Below are positions 42,524 through 52,501 of a stretch of 64,000 nucleotides of DNA, one piece after another. This DNA comes from Pseudophaeobacter sp965641885 (GTDB taxonomy: Bacteria; Pseudomonadota; Alphaproteobacteria; Rhodobacterales; Rhodobacteraceae). The position numbers were made by a program, and so were the translations under genes. Location of the stretch: assembly GCA_965641885.1 (NCBI GenBank), contig OZ282574.1, positions 2,852,001 through 2,916,000 of the forward strand. The letters are read 5' to 3'. A model generated the notes under the pieces. That model ran no database searches, was not told the DNA's origin, and saw nothing but the letters and a program-made list of their open reading frames with translations. Every line of letters starts with the position of its first letter. The stretch's first letter is position 1.

Positions 42524-44044
42524 ATGTGCGGGATTTTGGGGATCGCAAGCCGACAGGACGAGGTCTTTGCGGAACTTTACGATGGGTTGCTGATGTTGCA
42601 ACATCGCGGCCAGGACGCCTCAGGCATTGTCACCTATACCGGCGAGTTCTTTCGCGAGCGTAAGGCCAATGGGCTGGTCAAGGATGTTTTCAACGCCACC
42701 GACGCAGACACCCTGCGCGGCAAGGTCGGCATTGGTCATGTGCGCTACCCGACTGCAGGCTCTCTCAGCGCCTCAGAGGCGCAGCCGTTCTTTGTGAATG
42801 CCCCATATGGCATCTATCTGGTACACAACGGAAATATCACAAACACGGCCGAGCAACGCGACAAGGTAACGGCCAAATACAGCCGTCATCTGCGCACCAC
42901 ATCGGATTCCGAAATCCTGTTGAACGTGCTGGCGGACAAGATATCTGACAGCATCAAAGTCAACGGAACCAAAGACCCCATCCGCAACCTTTTTGCTGGC
43001 GTAAAGATGACAATGGAACGCATTCAGGGCGCCTATTCTGTGATCTGTCTGGTTGCCGGTGTTGGCATGCTCGCCTTTCGCGACCCCCATGGCATCCGCC
43101 CCCTGTCCATCGCCCAGCGCGACGCAAAGGGGGCCGGCGACGACTATGCCTTTGCCTCTGAAGATGTGGCCTTTGGCATCAACGGCTTTGAAAAACTGCG
43201 GGATGTGAACCCAGGCGAGGCGATTCTCATCGACCTTGACGGCAACATGCACAGCTTTCAGGCGGTTGAGGGCAAGCTGACGCCCTGTATTTTTGAATAT
43301 GTCTATCTGGCACGCCCGGACTCGATGCTGGACGGGATCTCTGTCTACAAGACCCAGCTGCGTATGGGCCAGACACTGGCCCAGCAGATCAGCGAGGCTA
43401 ATCTTGAAATCGACAGCGTCATTCCTGTGCCTGATTCTGCCCGTCCCGTTGCGCTGGAAGTGGCGAACTCGCTGGGGATCCGCTACCGTGAAGGCCTGGT
43501 AAAGAATCGCTACATTGGCCGGACCTTCATTATGCCCGGTCAGGCCGAGCGGCAGAAATCAGTGCGCCGAAAGCTAAACGCCATTCCGCTGGAGATGCAG
43601 GGGCTCAATCTGCTTTTGATTGATGATTCCATCGTGCGCGGCAATACCATCCAGAAGATCGTTCAGATGTGTCGCGATGCCGGCGCCAAAAAGGTCTATA
43701 TCGCCTCTGCCTCGCCGCCGGTGAAATACCCCAATGTCTATGGCATCGACATGCCGACCAAACATGAGCTAATCGCGGATGGCCGCACCACCGATGAAAT
43801 TTGCGAAGAGCTCGGCGCTGATGCGCTTATTTATCAGCGTCTTGAGGATCTGGTCTGGGCCGCAAAAGAAGGCAACACCGATATTGATGCCTTTGATTGC
43901 TCTTGTTTTGACGGCAAATATGTCACCGGCAGCGTCAGCGCAGACTATCTGGACTCGCTGGAAACCAGCGGTCGGGTGAGCGAGAAAATCAAAGACATGC
44001 CCGCTCCCGGAGAATCCTGGAACAGCATGAAACTCGCCACCTGA
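42524..44044 (+). CDS. purF: Amidophosphoribosyltransferase
   Basis: A 506-residue enzyme making phosphoribosylamine, the first step of purine synthesis. The nucleophile Cys follows the start Met (MCGILGIA) with no propeptide. The glutaminase domain has RYPTAG, and the PRPP loop LLLIDDSIVRGNT is near residue 365. Lack of a propeptide and the E. coli-like length suggest the enzyme has no Fe-S cluster. It follows cvpA and the Hint gene; expression is probably independent. Confidence 0.96.
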   Translation: MCGILGIASRQDEVFAELYDGLLMLQHRGQDASGIVTYTGEFFRERKANGLVKDVFNATDADTLRGKVGIGHVRYPTAGSLSASEAQPFFVNAPYGIYLVHNGNITNTAEQRDKVTAKYSRHLRTTSDSEILLNVLADKISDSIKVNGTKDPIRNLFAGVKMTMERIQGAYSVICLVAGVGMLAFRDPHGIRPLSIAQRDAKGAGDDYAFASEDVAFGINGFEKLRDVNPGEAILIDLDGNMHSFQAVEGKLTPCIFEYVYLARPDSMLDGISVYKTQLRMGQTLAQQISEANLEIDSVIPVPDSARPVALEVANSLGIRYREGLVKNRYIGRTFIMPGQAERQKSVRRKLNAIPLEMQGLNLLLIDDSIVRGNTIQKIVQMCRDAGAKKVYIASASPPVKYPNVYGIDMPTKHELIADGRTTDEICEELGADALIYQRLEDLVWAAKEGNTDIDAFDCSCFDGKYVTGSVSADYLDSLETSGRVSEKIKDMPAPGESWNSMKLAT

Positions 44045-44269
44045 TCCAAACTAACCTGCCCTATCGGGACGTATTGCTTGCCTGACGTTCACCTCAGGAG
44101 CATCGCGCTCAAGTGGCGCAATCAGCCCCCTCACTCAGGGGTTTGAATTCGCGGCGCAGGCAGGATAAGAGGGCCCCCAACGTCATTCGGGAGAGGCGCT
44201 GATCCAACAGGTCGGCGCCTTTCCTTTGTTTTTGCAGCCCGCCCGCGGGCCCCTCGAAAGATCCGCCCC

Positions 44270-44833
44270 TTGGATGCCCATCTCGCCCGTATGCTGACCT
44301 CCTCGCGCCAATGTCGCTGTTGCGGCGCGACTTTTTCGCAGCTGCTCAGCCTCAGCTGTGACCGTCCTGACATTTGCTCTGAGGATTTGGTCGTTCAGGA
44401 TAATTCCGCCATTCTGGCGCAATCCGGCGATGTGCTGACAGATGACTTTTGCCGTCTTGGTAATCTGCGGTTTATCCGCGCGGTGCTGGCAATCCCCGTG
44501 ACTGGCAGTGAGGGCGAAGAATTTATTCTGGGCACCTGGGCCAATCTCGGGGCAGAGGACTTTGACGCCTATCTTGATCTGCTGGACATGCAGGAAACCG
44601 AAAGCCTGGGCAGTCGCCCCGCCTGGCTCTCCAACGCGATTCCGCCCGAAGATGGCACGCCCGTTGCCTGCATGCTGCACATGCGCCCTGAGGGTCAGTA
44701 TCCCGAACTGCAGATCTCTGAGCCAAACCATCCGCTGGCCGCCCTGCAAAACTCTGGTGCCCAACTGGAAGAGCTGTTTGAACTGCTGCATGCCTATGGT
44801 CATGATCTCGCCTCGCTGGTGTATGATTCCTGA
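44270..44833 (+). CDS. DUF2199 domain protein
   Basis: A 187-residue protein of the DUF2199 family. A CRCC pair with later Cys residues near the N-terminus suggests a zinc site, followed by RFIRAVLAIPV and FILGTWANL, which mark the family core. TTG at 44270 is taken as start because AAAGA lies upstream; ATG at 44291 would remove seven residues. Function is unknown. Confidence 0.75.
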   Translation: MDAHLARMLTSSRQCRCCGATFSQLLSLSCDRPDICSEDLVVQDNSAILAQSGDVLTDDFCRLGNLRFIRAVLAIPVTGSEGEEFILGTWANLGAEDFDAYLDLLDMQETESLGSRPAWLSNAIPPEDGTPVACMLHMRPEGQYPELQISEPNHPLAALQNSGAQLEELFELLHAYGHDLASLVYDS

Positions 44834-45235
44834 CTGCGGCTGTCACAGCGCCGCCCTGCTGCCTTTGGTCTTACCCATTTCAAAGCAGCCGCAATATGCG
44901 GAGGCAGAAAATCTCCCCGCCTTTTTCGACGCCTGCCTGCAAGGTTCCGCCGATCCCATCCACCACAAAGCAACTGATTGCCAACCGGGCTCGTAAGTCG
45001 GCGCCAATGGGTCTATCTGCGCCCTTGGCCTGCCTGCAGGCCCAAATACTGAGCTGAGTGTTCAGGTCCGCGAAATGCTTAAAAGACGGCCCGGCTGTGC
45101 GGGCTGCTGCACCCACAAGAAAAGACAGTCTTCACCCACCAAACCTCAGATCACAGCGCCCTCGCGCACCTTCCCTTCCCCCTTGTTACCCCGAAACGCT
45201 GCCCTGTGCGGCTGACGGTATGGACTCCCAAATCT
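44834..45235. other. Gap between DUF2199 and the PilP-like gene
   Basis: About 400 bp without a supported gene. A perfect inverted repeat GGCCTGC-CT-GCAGGCC lies at 45027-45042. No T-run follows, so terminator function is uncertain. Confidence 0.4.
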
Positions 45236-45508
45236 ATGACAAACAGTACTGCTGCCCCCGGAACCTCAGATCTTGTTGCCCGTAAGGCCACGCAATCCAG
45301 CGCCCTGCCGCAAAGTAGCCTCAGCCTGCTTGGGTTGTTTGGCTCAAAAGGCGACCTCAGCGCGATGGTGCGCCTGCCCAGCGGCCGCGTGAAAACGGTC
45401 CGACCCGGCAGCCGGGTCGCCAATGGCAAGGTTCTCGGCATCGACGCCACTGGCCTCGTGCTGGAGAAATCTGGTCGCACGCAAAAGCTGGAAATGCCCG
45501 GCAGTTAA
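45236..45508 (+). CDS. Small PilP/PulC-like domain protein
   Basis: A 90-residue protein. The C-terminal 60 residues (LLGLFGSKGDLSAMVRLPSGR, then VKTVRPGSRVANGKVLGID) look like the homology-region domain of PilP/GspC proteins, which link inner- and outer-membrane parts of pilus and type II secretion systems. No other pilus genes are close. The ATG at 45236 is chosen; a start at 45206 would add ten residues. The ribosome site is weak. Confidence 0.6.
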   Translation: MTNSTAAPGTSDLVARKATQSSALPQSSLSLLGLFGSKGDLSAMVRLPSGRVKTVRPGSRVANGKVLGIDATGLVLEKSGRTQKLEMPGS

Positions 45509-45677
45509 TAATCTCAGCCTGCTCATTTCTGGCCACCGGCAGGCGAAAGGGTGCACTGCTTTTGGCACTTTGGCGGGGGGTTTTCAGCAGGCACAGGAGA
45601 CGAACAGCTTAGGTCACGCGCCTCTGCGCCAAGATGGAGACTTGACCCCTTGGGCCAAGCGGATCAAAAGGCAGCCC

Positions 45678-46322
45678 ATGACACAGAAAATCGCTCTTAT
45701 CACCGGCGCATCGCGCGGCCTGGGTGCTGCCCTTGCCGAAGCCCTTGCTCCGACGCACCACATCATTGCCGTTGCGCGGACAACAGGCGCTCTGGAAGAC
45801 CTCGATGATCGCATTCAGGCGGCTGGAGGTTCTGCCACCCTGGCACCGATGGACATCACCGTTCCGGAGGCCATGGCCACCCTTTGCCGCGGGATTCACG
45901 ATCGCTGGGGGCACCTCGATCTTTGGCTCCATACAGCGATCCATGCGGCCCCGCTCAGTCCGGCCACGTCAGTTGCGCCAAAAGACTGGAGCAAATCTCT
46001 TGCCATCAATGCAACGGCACCCTCTGTTCTCATCCCCTATGTCGCGCCCCTGTTGGGACAGACTGGCCGGGCCGTGTTTTTTAACGATCCGCGCGCTGGC
46101 GAGAAATTCTTTGGAGCCTATGGCGCCAGCAAGGCGGCCCAGATGGCACTGGCGCACAGTTGGCAGGCTGAAACGGTTAAAACCGGCCCAAGGGTGCAGA
46201 TACTGCAGCCCAATCCCATGCCAACCGCCCTGCGCGCCCGCTTCTTTCCCGGCGAAGACCGCAGCCGCCTTACGGACATCCATGCCGAGGCCAGCCGCCT
46301 GCTGTCAGACATTCTGAACTAG
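45678..46322 (+). CDS. SDR-family oxidoreductase
   Basis: A 214-residue short-chain dehydrogenase. The NAD(P) motif is LITGASRGLGAAL at residue 6, and AYGASKAAQ supplies the catalytic Tyr and Lys. The usual catalytic Ser is not obvious (VFFNDPRAGEKFF). The substrate is unknown. It stands alone between the PilP-like gene and surE. Confidence 0.85.
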   Translation: MTQKIALITGASRGLGAALAEALAPTHHIIAVARTTGALEDLDDRIQAAGGSATLAPMDITVPEAMATLCRGIHDRWGHLDLWLHTAIHAAPLSPATSVAPKDWSKSLAINATAPSVLIPYVAPLLGQTGRAVFFNDPRAGEKFFGAYGASKAAQMALAHSWQAETVKTGPRVQILQPNPMPTALRARFFPGEDRSRLTDIHAEASRLLSDILN

Positions 46323-46692
46323 GGCAGGCTGCCACCTTATCCTTGCTCTGACTGCGGACAGCTTGGGGCATGCCCGCAGGCGCAGCCTGCCGGGCCCAAG
46401 GGGATCGACGCCTCAAAGAGGCTTTGACCCGCGCGGGAGCCCCCCCCTGCTGCTTGTTTCACGCCTGAAACACGCCTGCAGCCTTGCCTTGTGGACCGAC
46501 ACCTGTCGCCTTGGCGCAATACCAATCAGGTCTGCCCCCCAAATCAGGTCAGGCCGCCAGATCAACTCTGGCGCCTCAATCTGTGGCACAGCTACCCCCA
46601 CCCGCCGCTGATTGCGTCTGCACGTTGGTCGAAACACTTGCTCCCCTTGCCGCCAGTGCCTATTCAGATCCAAACAACTGCCAGGGGATTTC
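46323..46692. other. Gap before surE with inverted and direct repeats
   Basis: About 370 bp without a gene. GTTTCA-CGCC-TGAAAC (46456-46471) is a perfect inverted repeat, a possible operator. AATCAGGTC occurs twice 18 bp apart (46524 and 46542). Confidence 0.4.
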
Positions 46693-47475
46693 ATGCGCAT
46701 TCTCATCACAAACGACGACGGCATCAGTGCACCCGGCCTTGTCGTGCTCGAACAGATTGCTCAGGATCTGGCGGGACCAGATGGCGAAGTCTGGACCGTC
46801 GCCCCTGCCTTTGAGCAATCCGGCGTCGGACATTGCATCAGCTATACCCGCCCCTCCATGCTCAGCCAGCTGGGTCCCAGACGTTTTGCCGCCGAGGGCT
46901 CGCCTGCCGACTGCATTCTGGCCGGTCTGCATGTTGCGATGAAAGGCGCCCGCCCCGATCTTGTGCTGTCGGGTGTGAACCGGGGCAACAACTCTGCTGA
47001 AAACGCCCTGTATTCCGGCACCCTGGGGGGCGCAATGGAGGCCGCTCTGCAGGGGATTCCTGCTATGGCGCTGTCGCAGTATTTCGGCCCCCACAACAAA
47101 GATCTCGACACCCCCTTTGAGGCCTCGGCGCAACACGGGGTCGAGGTTGTGCGCAAAATTCTCGCGGCCGCCCCCAAGGCCGAGAAAGACTACCGGCTGT
47201 TTTACAACATCAACTTCCCCCCCGTCCCCGCCGAGGCCGTCAAAGGCAGTCGCGTGGTGCGTCAGGGCTTCCGGCGTGGCACTCATTTCTCTGCCGAAGA
47301 GCAGCTGTCGCCCAACGGGCGCCGCTATCTCTGGATCCGGGGCGGAGATCAGCACGTCCACACCGCGCCCAACTCGGATGCCAGCGTCAATCTGGATGGC
47401 TATATCTCGGTGACACCGATGCGGGCGGATCTCACCGCACATGACATGCTCGACGGGTTCAAAGTAATCGAATGA
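46693..47475 (+). CDS. surE: 5'/3'-nucleotidase SurE
   Basis: A 260-residue survival-type phosphatase acting on nucleotides. The metal site NDDG is at residues 7-10, with VAPAFEQSGVGHCI and SGVNRGNNSAENALYSGT as conserved core blocks. It overlaps pcm by 4 bp, the same pairing as in E. coli. AGGGG precedes the ATG. Confidence 0.95.
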   Translation: MRILITNDDGISAPGLVVLEQIAQDLAGPDGEVWTVAPAFEQSGVGHCISYTRPSMLSQLGPRRFAAEGSPADCILAGLHVAMKGARPDLVLSGVNRGNNSAENALYSGTLGGAMEAALQGIPAMALSQYFGPHNKDLDTPFEASAQHGVEVVRKILAAAPKAEKDYRLFYNINFPPVPAEAVKGSRVVRQGFRRGTHFSAEEQLSPNGRRYLWIRGGDQHVHTAPNSDASVNLDGYISVTPMRADLTAHDMLDGFKVIE

Positions 47476-48119
47476 GCGGTCCCGACCCGGAAACCAAGAT
47501 GCAGTTTCTTTTCGCCCTGCGCTCGCGCGGGGTGACGGATAGCCACGTTCTGGAGGCCATGGAACAGATTGACCGTGGTCTTTTTGTCCGCGGTATCTTT
47601 GCGCAGCGCGCCTATGAGGACACGCCGCTACCCATTGCCTGTGGCCAGACCATTTCGCAGCCCTCTGTTGTCGGGCTAATGACCCAGGCGCTGCAGATCT
47701 CACCGCGCGACACCGTGCTCGAGGTTGGCACCGGGTCAGGCTATCAGGCCGCAATTCTGGCAAAACTGGCGCGCCGGGTTTATACGATCGACCGCCATGC
47801 CCGTTTGGTGCGTGAGGCGCGGCTGGTGCTAAAAGCCCTGCAATTACCTAATATCACCTCTCTGGTTGGCGATGGCAGCTTTGGGCTGCCGGATCAGGCG
47901 CCGTTTGACCGCATCATTGTCACGGCAGCTGCCGAAGACCCGCCGGGCCCCTTGCTGGCTCAGTTAAAACCCGGCGGCATCATGGTGGTTCCCGTGGGCC
48001 AGTCCGACACGGTTCAGACGCTCATCCGGGTCCGCAAAAGCGATGATGGGCTGGACTATGACGAGCTGCGCCCAATCCGTTTTGTGCCACTGCTTGAAGG
48101 TTTGGGCAAAGAAACCTGA
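47472..48119 (+). CDS. pcm: Protein-L-isoaspartate O-methyltransferase
   Basis: A 215-residue repair enzyme that methylates isoaspartyl residues in damaged proteins. Motif I is VLEVGTGSGYQAA near residue 78, with QTISQPSVVGLMT ahead of it and the family FDRIIVTAAAE after. Coupled to surE by ATGA. Confidence 0.95.
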   Translation: MSGPDPETKMQFLFALRSRGVTDSHVLEAMEQIDRGLFVRGIFAQRAYEDTPLPIACGQTISQPSVVGLMTQALQISPRDTVLEVGTGSGYQAAILAKLARRVYTIDRHARLVREARLVLKALQLPNITSLVGDGSFGLPDQAPFDRIIVTAAAEDPPGPLLAQLKPGGIMVVPVGQSDTVQTLIRVRKSDDGLDYDELRPIRFVPLLEGLGKET

Positions 48120-48252
48120 ATTCCGGCAAAGGCGCGCCGATTGTGCCATAGTGGGTAAAAAACCATTGACGACAGCCAGATTGTCAGCACATGAGGCCCT
48201 AGACCGGCAAAAAGCCCGGTGGCAGCAAAACACCACAAAGAATGAGGACAGC

Positions 48253-49470
48253 ATGACCACAGGCAGCCCAAAGCTACGATCCGCACGCGCTCGGATGGCG
48301 CTGGCCACTGTCCCCATGCTCGCCCTGCTGGCAGGGTGCGAAGGGCCTCTGGACTATGACCTGCGGGGCCAGATTGGCGGCTTCAACACCACGGCGGCTG
48401 CCCAGACGGCGACGACAAATCGCCCGGCGCCCGATGCGCGTGGCCTGATCACCTACCCCTCCTACCAGGTGGCCGTGGCTGAGCGCGGCGACACCGTCTC
48501 TGACCTTGCAAACCGCATCGGCCTGCCCATCAATGAGGTGGCCAAATTCAACGGCATGCAGCCAGGCGACAGCCTGCGCAAGGGCGAGGTTCTTGTCCTG
48601 CCCCGACGCGCCCCCGACAGCCTGCCTGCTGAGGCCACCTCCGCCTCCCCCGGAGCTGTTGATATTGCGGCCCTCGCCGGGAACGCCATTGAGGCCGCTC
48701 CCGCGACCTCGCCCAACCCCGGCTCTGTCACCACAACGACGATCCAGCCGACACCAAAACCGCGGCCTGCGCCGGTTCAGAACGGACCAGAGCCTCTTCG
48801 CCATAAGGTGAAACGCGGCGAGACCGCCTATACCATTTCCCGCCTGTATCAGGTGCCGGTGAAATCGCTGGCGGAATGGAACGGGCTGGGCAGTGATTTT
48901 GCCATCCGCGAGGGCCAGCAGTTGCTGATCCCACTCAAGGACCAAAAGGCTGCCCGCAGCGCGCCTGCGGCCGAGGCAACCACGGCCCCCGGACAGGGCA
49001 GTGCCACCCCGACACCGCCAAGCGCCACCAAACCGCTGCCACAGGAAAACCTGGCGCCGGCAAGTGTTGCGCCCGCGAACCTGCCAACGGTGGATGTGCC
49101 CGCACCAAGCCGTCCCAGTCAGGCCGCCATGGCCTACCCGGTCCAGGGCAAGATCGTAAAAACCTATTCCAAGGGGCGCAACGACGGCATTGATATTGCG
49201 GCAGCGGCTGGCGCCTCAGTCAAAGCAGCCGAAGCCGGCACCATTGCGGCGATCACCAAGGATTCACAAAACATTCCGATTGTCGTCATTCGCCATGACC
49301 CCAAGCTTTTGACCATCTATGCCAATATTGACAAAATCTCTGTCACCAAAGGCGATAAGGTAAAGCGCGGTCAGGTTATTGGCACGCTGCAGGACACCGC
49401 CGGTGCCACCCTGCATTTTGAGGTTCGCAATGGCTATGACAGCCTGGATCCGCTGCCCTATCTGAACTAA
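48253..49470 (+). CDS. nlpD: NlpD-like lipoprotein with LysM and degenerate M23 domains
   Basis: A 405-residue lipoprotein. The lipobox LLAGC puts the lipid Cys near residue 29. Two LysM domains follow (VAERGDTVSDLANR near residue 75 and VKRGETAYTISR near residue 180), separated by Pro/Thr/Ala-rich linkers. The C-terminal LytM/M23 domain reads KGRNDGIDIA and LHFEVR; the zinc ligand His of HxxxD is replaced by Asn and the HxH pair is reduced to LxH. It is therefore probably an amidase activator of septal peptidoglycan splitting. The surE-pcm-nlpD order matches E. coli. Confidence 0.92.
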   Translation: MTTGSPKLRSARARMALATVPMLALLAGCEGPLDYDLRGQIGGFNTTAAAQTATTNRPAPDARGLITYPSYQVAVAERGDTVSDLANRIGLPINEVAKFNGMQPGDSLRKGEVLVLPRRAPDSLPAEATSASPGAVDIAALAGNAIEAAPATSPNPGSVTTTTIQPTPKPRPAPVQNGPEPLRHKVKRGETAYTISRLYQVPVKSLAEWNGLGSDFAIREGQQLLIPLKDQKAARSAPAAEATTAPGQGSATPTPPSATKPLPQENLAPASVAPANLPTVDVPAPSRPSQAAMAYPVQGKIVKTYSKGRNDGIDIAAAAGASVKAAEAGTIAAITKDSQNIPIVVIRHDPKLLTIYANIDKISVTKGDKVKRGQVIGTLQDTAGATLHFEVRNGYDSLDPLPYLN

Positions 49471-49583
49471 GGCGCCGCCCTCAGGGGCATCGCGTGACTA
49501 TGCGTGCGCCAGACAGCCTGTCATAGGGCGCGCAAACGGACAGAGACGCAGCGCCTCTGCCCAGAACACGGCCCCCTGAGGTG

Positions 49584-50426
49584 TTAGCGCAGCGCCACGC
49601 CATGTCGGCCCGCCAGATCGGTAAAGAACTGCCACGCCACCCGGCCAGAGCGCGCACCACGGGTGGCTTGCCACTCGATCGCCTCGGCCCGCAACACCTC
49701 TGGGTCGACCGTCACACCATAGGCCTGACAGTAGCCCGCAATCATCGACAGATACGCATCCTGATCACAGGGATGAAAGCCCAGCCACAGCCCGAACCGG
49801 TCGCTGAGAGAGACCTTTTCCTCAACCGCCTCGGAGGGGTTGATGGCACTGGATCGCTCGTTCTCGATCATGTCGCGGGGCATCAGGTGACGACGGTTGG
49901 AGGTGGCAAAGAACACCACGTTTTCGGGCCGCCCCTCAATGCCACCATCCAGCACCGCCTTCAGACTTTTGTAATGCTGGTCATCATGGCTGAATGACAG
50001 ATCATCGCAAAACAGAATAAAGCGATGCGGCGCCTGACGCAGGTGGTTCAGCAGACGCGTCACCGAGGGCAGGTCCTCGCGCTGCAGCTCCACCAGTTTC
50101 AAATCGGGATGGTCAGCCAAAAGAGCGCCGTGGATCGCCTTGACCAGACTGGATTTCCCCATGCCCCGCGCGCCCCACAACAATGCGTTATTGGCCGCGT
50201 CACCATGGGCAAATCGCCGGGTGTTTTCCAGCAATGTATCGCGCGCACGCTCAATGCCGACCAGCAGGTCCAGATCAATGCGACTAACCTGTGCCACTGG
50301 CTCCAGACGGTCAGGCGCGACATGCCAGACAAAGGCAGAAGCCGCCGCAAAGTCCGGCGCGGCCAAAGGGGCTGGGGACATCCGCTCCAGAGCTTCGGCG
50401 ATGCGGGTCAAAAGGATCTGGTCCAT
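49584..50426 (-). CDS. DUF815-family AAA ATPase
   Basis: A 280-residue ATPase. Walker A is WGARGMGKSSLVKA near residue 84, the FILFCDDLSF segment supplies Walker B, and SNRRHLMPRDM gives sensor 1, all typical of DUF815. No client protein is known to me. It is downstream of tatC on the same strand, with a terminator in between. Confidence 0.9.
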   Translation of the reverse strand: MDQILLTRIAEALERMSPAPLAAPDFAAASAFVWHVAPDRLEPVAQVSRIDLDLLVGIERARDTLLENTRRFAHGDAANNALLWGARGMGKSSLVKAIHGALLADHPDLKLVELQREDLPSVTRLLNHLRQAPHRFILFCDDLSFSHDDQHYKSLKAVLDGGIEGRPENVVFFATSNRRHLMPRDMIENERSSAINPSEAVEEKVSLSDRFGLWLGFHPCDQDAYLSMIAGYCQAYGVTVDPEVLRAEAIEWQATRGARSGRVAWQFFTDLAGRHGVALR

Positions 50427-50553
50427 CAGGGCTCTCCGTCGTTAGGTCGCCGATTTCAAACACGTTCCGGCAGGGCCGACAAGGGGCGGCGCGCAGGCAT
50501 TGCTTCAAACTGGGCCTCTAACGGGGCGACCAAGCGGTCCCTGATGCAGATAC

Positions 50554-50590
50554 GAAAACGGGCGCGCCCTGCCGGACGCGCCCGTTTTTT
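50554..50590 (-). terminator. Terminator downstream of tatABC
   Basis: AACGGGCGCG pairs with CGCGCCCGTT around a short loop. On the minus strand TTTT follows the stem; on the plus strand there are six T. It lies 20 nt past the tatC stop. Confidence 0.8.
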
Positions 50591-50610
50591 GTATTCTCAT
50601 TTACGCAGAG

Positions 50611-51546
50611 TTACTTGGCGTCGTCGTCCTCATCGAACTCTGCCATCAGAGGATCTTCTTCCTCATCGTCGTAGTAGCCCTCTTCGCGCAGCTTCTCTTC
50701 GCGTTTGGTCTCAACCCGGCGCACCAAGAAGATCGAGATCTCATAAAGACCATAGACCACAACAAAGAGGATCAGCTGGGTGATCACATCCGGTGGGGTC
50801 ACCAATGCTGCCAGCAGCAAAATGGCAACAACCGCGTATTTCCGCATGGCTCCCAAACCATCTGCACTCACCAATCCGGCTTTGCCCATCAGGGTCAGCA
50901 GAACGGGCAGCTGGAAACACATCCCAAAGGCCATGATGAATTTGAGCGTGATATCCAGGCTCTCATTCACCTTGCCAAAGAAGGTAATCCGCACGCCATC
51001 TGCGGTTTCTGGCACCACGGCCATATCCACAGCGATATCGCTAGGCACATCCCCCGCCGCCTGCGACAGCAGATTAGCAAAGATCGAGCTGACATCAGCA
51101 AAGCCCAGGAAGAATTGCATCGCAAGCGGCGTCACCACGAGCTGGGCAAAGGAGGCCCCAAGCAGAAACATAAAGGGCGAGGCCACCAGAAAGGGCAAAA
51201 ACGCCCCCTTCTCTGTCTTGTAGAGCCCCGGTGCCACAAAGCGCCACAGCTGATAGCCGATCATCGGAAAAGACAGCGCAAAGCCAAAGACCATGGAGAT
51301 GCGGAACAGCGTAAACAGATATTCCTGCGGTGAGGTATATTGCAGCGTCGGAGAGGGGTCGCCCAGCGCCCGCAGGGTTTCCTCAATGGGCTTCACCAGG
51401 AACTGCAGGATCGGTTCGGCCACGATAAAGGCCAGAATGACCCCCACCGCAAAGGCCATCACCGCCCGGATCAGACGGGTGCGCAGCTCAGCCAGATGTT
51501 CGATCAATGGCGCGGTCGAATCCTCGACATCTTCTGTCTGGCTCAT
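50611..51546 (-). CDS. tatC: Sec-independent protein translocase TatC
   Basis: A 311-residue membrane protein with six predicted helices. It recognises twin-arginine signal peptides of folded cofactor proteins; the start ...PLIEHLAELRTRLIRAV is diagnostic. The C-terminal tail is long and acidic (EEEDPLMAEFDEDDD). It overlaps tatB by ATGA. Confidence 0.96.
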   Translation of the reverse strand: MSQTEDVEDSTAPLIEHLAELRTRLIRAVMAFAVGVILAFIVAEPILQFLVKPIEETLRALGDPSPTLQYTSPQEYLFTLFRISMVFGFALSFPMIGYQLWRFVAPGLYKTEKGAFLPFLVASPFMFLLGASFAQLVVTPLAMQFFLGFADVSSIFANLLSQAAGDVPSDIAVDMAVVPETADGVRITFFGKVNESLDITLKFIMAFGMCFQLPVLLTLMGKAGLVSADGLGAMRKYAVVAILLLAALVTPPDVITQLILFVVVYGLYEISIFLVRRVETKREEKLREEGYYDDEEEDPLMAEFDEDDDAK

Positions 51547-52046
51547 GTTTTGGTCTCACTTCCCTCAGACGGCGCATCCGCACCGCTTGGCTGCTCTGGC
51601 ACAGTGTCCACCGCAGCCTCGGCAGCCTGAGCATGCTCAAGCGCCTCCGCGGCTTCGCGTGCCTTGCGCTCGGCCGCAGCGCGTGCTGTTGAGGCCTGAA
51701 TCTTTTTGGCCTCAAGCGCGCGTTCCACGGCCATTTTTCCCGTTTCAGAGCCTGGCTTGAACGAGGTTGGATCGATCGATTTGGCCATATCTTGTGCCGC
51801 CTCTTTGACCCCGTCCATTGCCGTGCTGACAGGATTGGTCGCGGCCTTGAGCCCCTTGGCCACGTCCCGCACTCCGCTTTCGTCGGCCGCATCGTTCATC
51901 GCAGAGCTGAACTCACGCGCCATGCCCTTGGCCTTGCCCACGAAACGGCCAACGTTGCGAAACATCACTGGCAGGTCCTTGGGCCCGACAACAATCAGCG
52001 CCACAACGCCAATAACCAATAGTTCGGTTAACCCAAGATCAAACAT
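51543..52046 (-). CDS. tatB: Sec-independent protein translocase TatB
   Basis: A 167-residue protein: MFDLGLTELLVIGVVALIVVGPKDLP is the TatB membrane helix with its Glu and hinge, followed by an amphipathic helix and a long Ala/Glu-rich tail. It sits 6 nt after tatA and overlaps tatC. Confidence 0.95.
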   Translation of the reverse strand: MFDLGLTELLVIGVVALIVVGPKDLPVMFRNVGRFVGKAKGMAREFSSAMNDAADESGVRDVAKGLKAATNPVSTAMDGVKEAAQDMAKSIDPTSFKPGSETGKMAVERALEAKKIQASTARAAAERKAREAAEALEHAQAAEAAVDTVPEQPSGADAPSEGSETKT

Positions 52047-52052
52047 CAGCGC

Positions 52053-52280
52053 TTACGCCTTGTCTTTTTCAGTCGCAGTCTCAGCGGCTGGTGTCACGTC
52101 TTTGGCGTCAGCTGCGACTTCTTCTTCAAGCTCAGCGGTGCCTTCGCTCACGCCTTTTTTGAAGGATGTGATGCCTTTGCCGACTTCGCCCATAAGCGAG
52201 CTGATCTTGCCGCGACCAAACAGAACCAGAACGACAACGGCGATAAGCAGCAGGCCAGGAAGGCCGATATTGTTGAGCAT
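52053..52280 (-). CDS. tatA: Sec-independent protein translocase TatA
   Basis: A 75-residue protein, GLPGLLLIAVVVLVLFGRGK being the single helix with the FGRGK hinge. The tail is short and acidic. First gene of tatABC; the pore-forming component. Confidence 0.95.
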   Translation of the reverse strand: MLNNIGLPGLLLIAVVVLVLFGRGKISSLMGEVGKGITSFKKGVSEGTAELEEEVAADAKDVTPAAETATEKDKA

Positions 52281-52501
52281 GTGAGTCTCTCCTTCACTTC
52301 AGCCGATGCGCGGTGCATCAGCTCACTATTCTCTGCCATCGGGTGTAAGCCGCAGCCGCGCCAGAGCAAAGACCGACAGAGGCTCTCTGTTGCCAGAACG
52401 GGGGCAAAAACAGGATTTTCCGCCCAGCGCGCGATCCAACTGACAGGTTTATGTCAGTTGCTCCCTGATAGGACCGCCCTATCAACACACAGGAGATTGA
52501 T

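Noticed and set aside
46660..47763. Minus-strand open frame of 367 codons opposite surE/pcm
   Set aside because: Spans two real coupled genes in antisense and has low-complexity, Arg-rich sequence with no motif.
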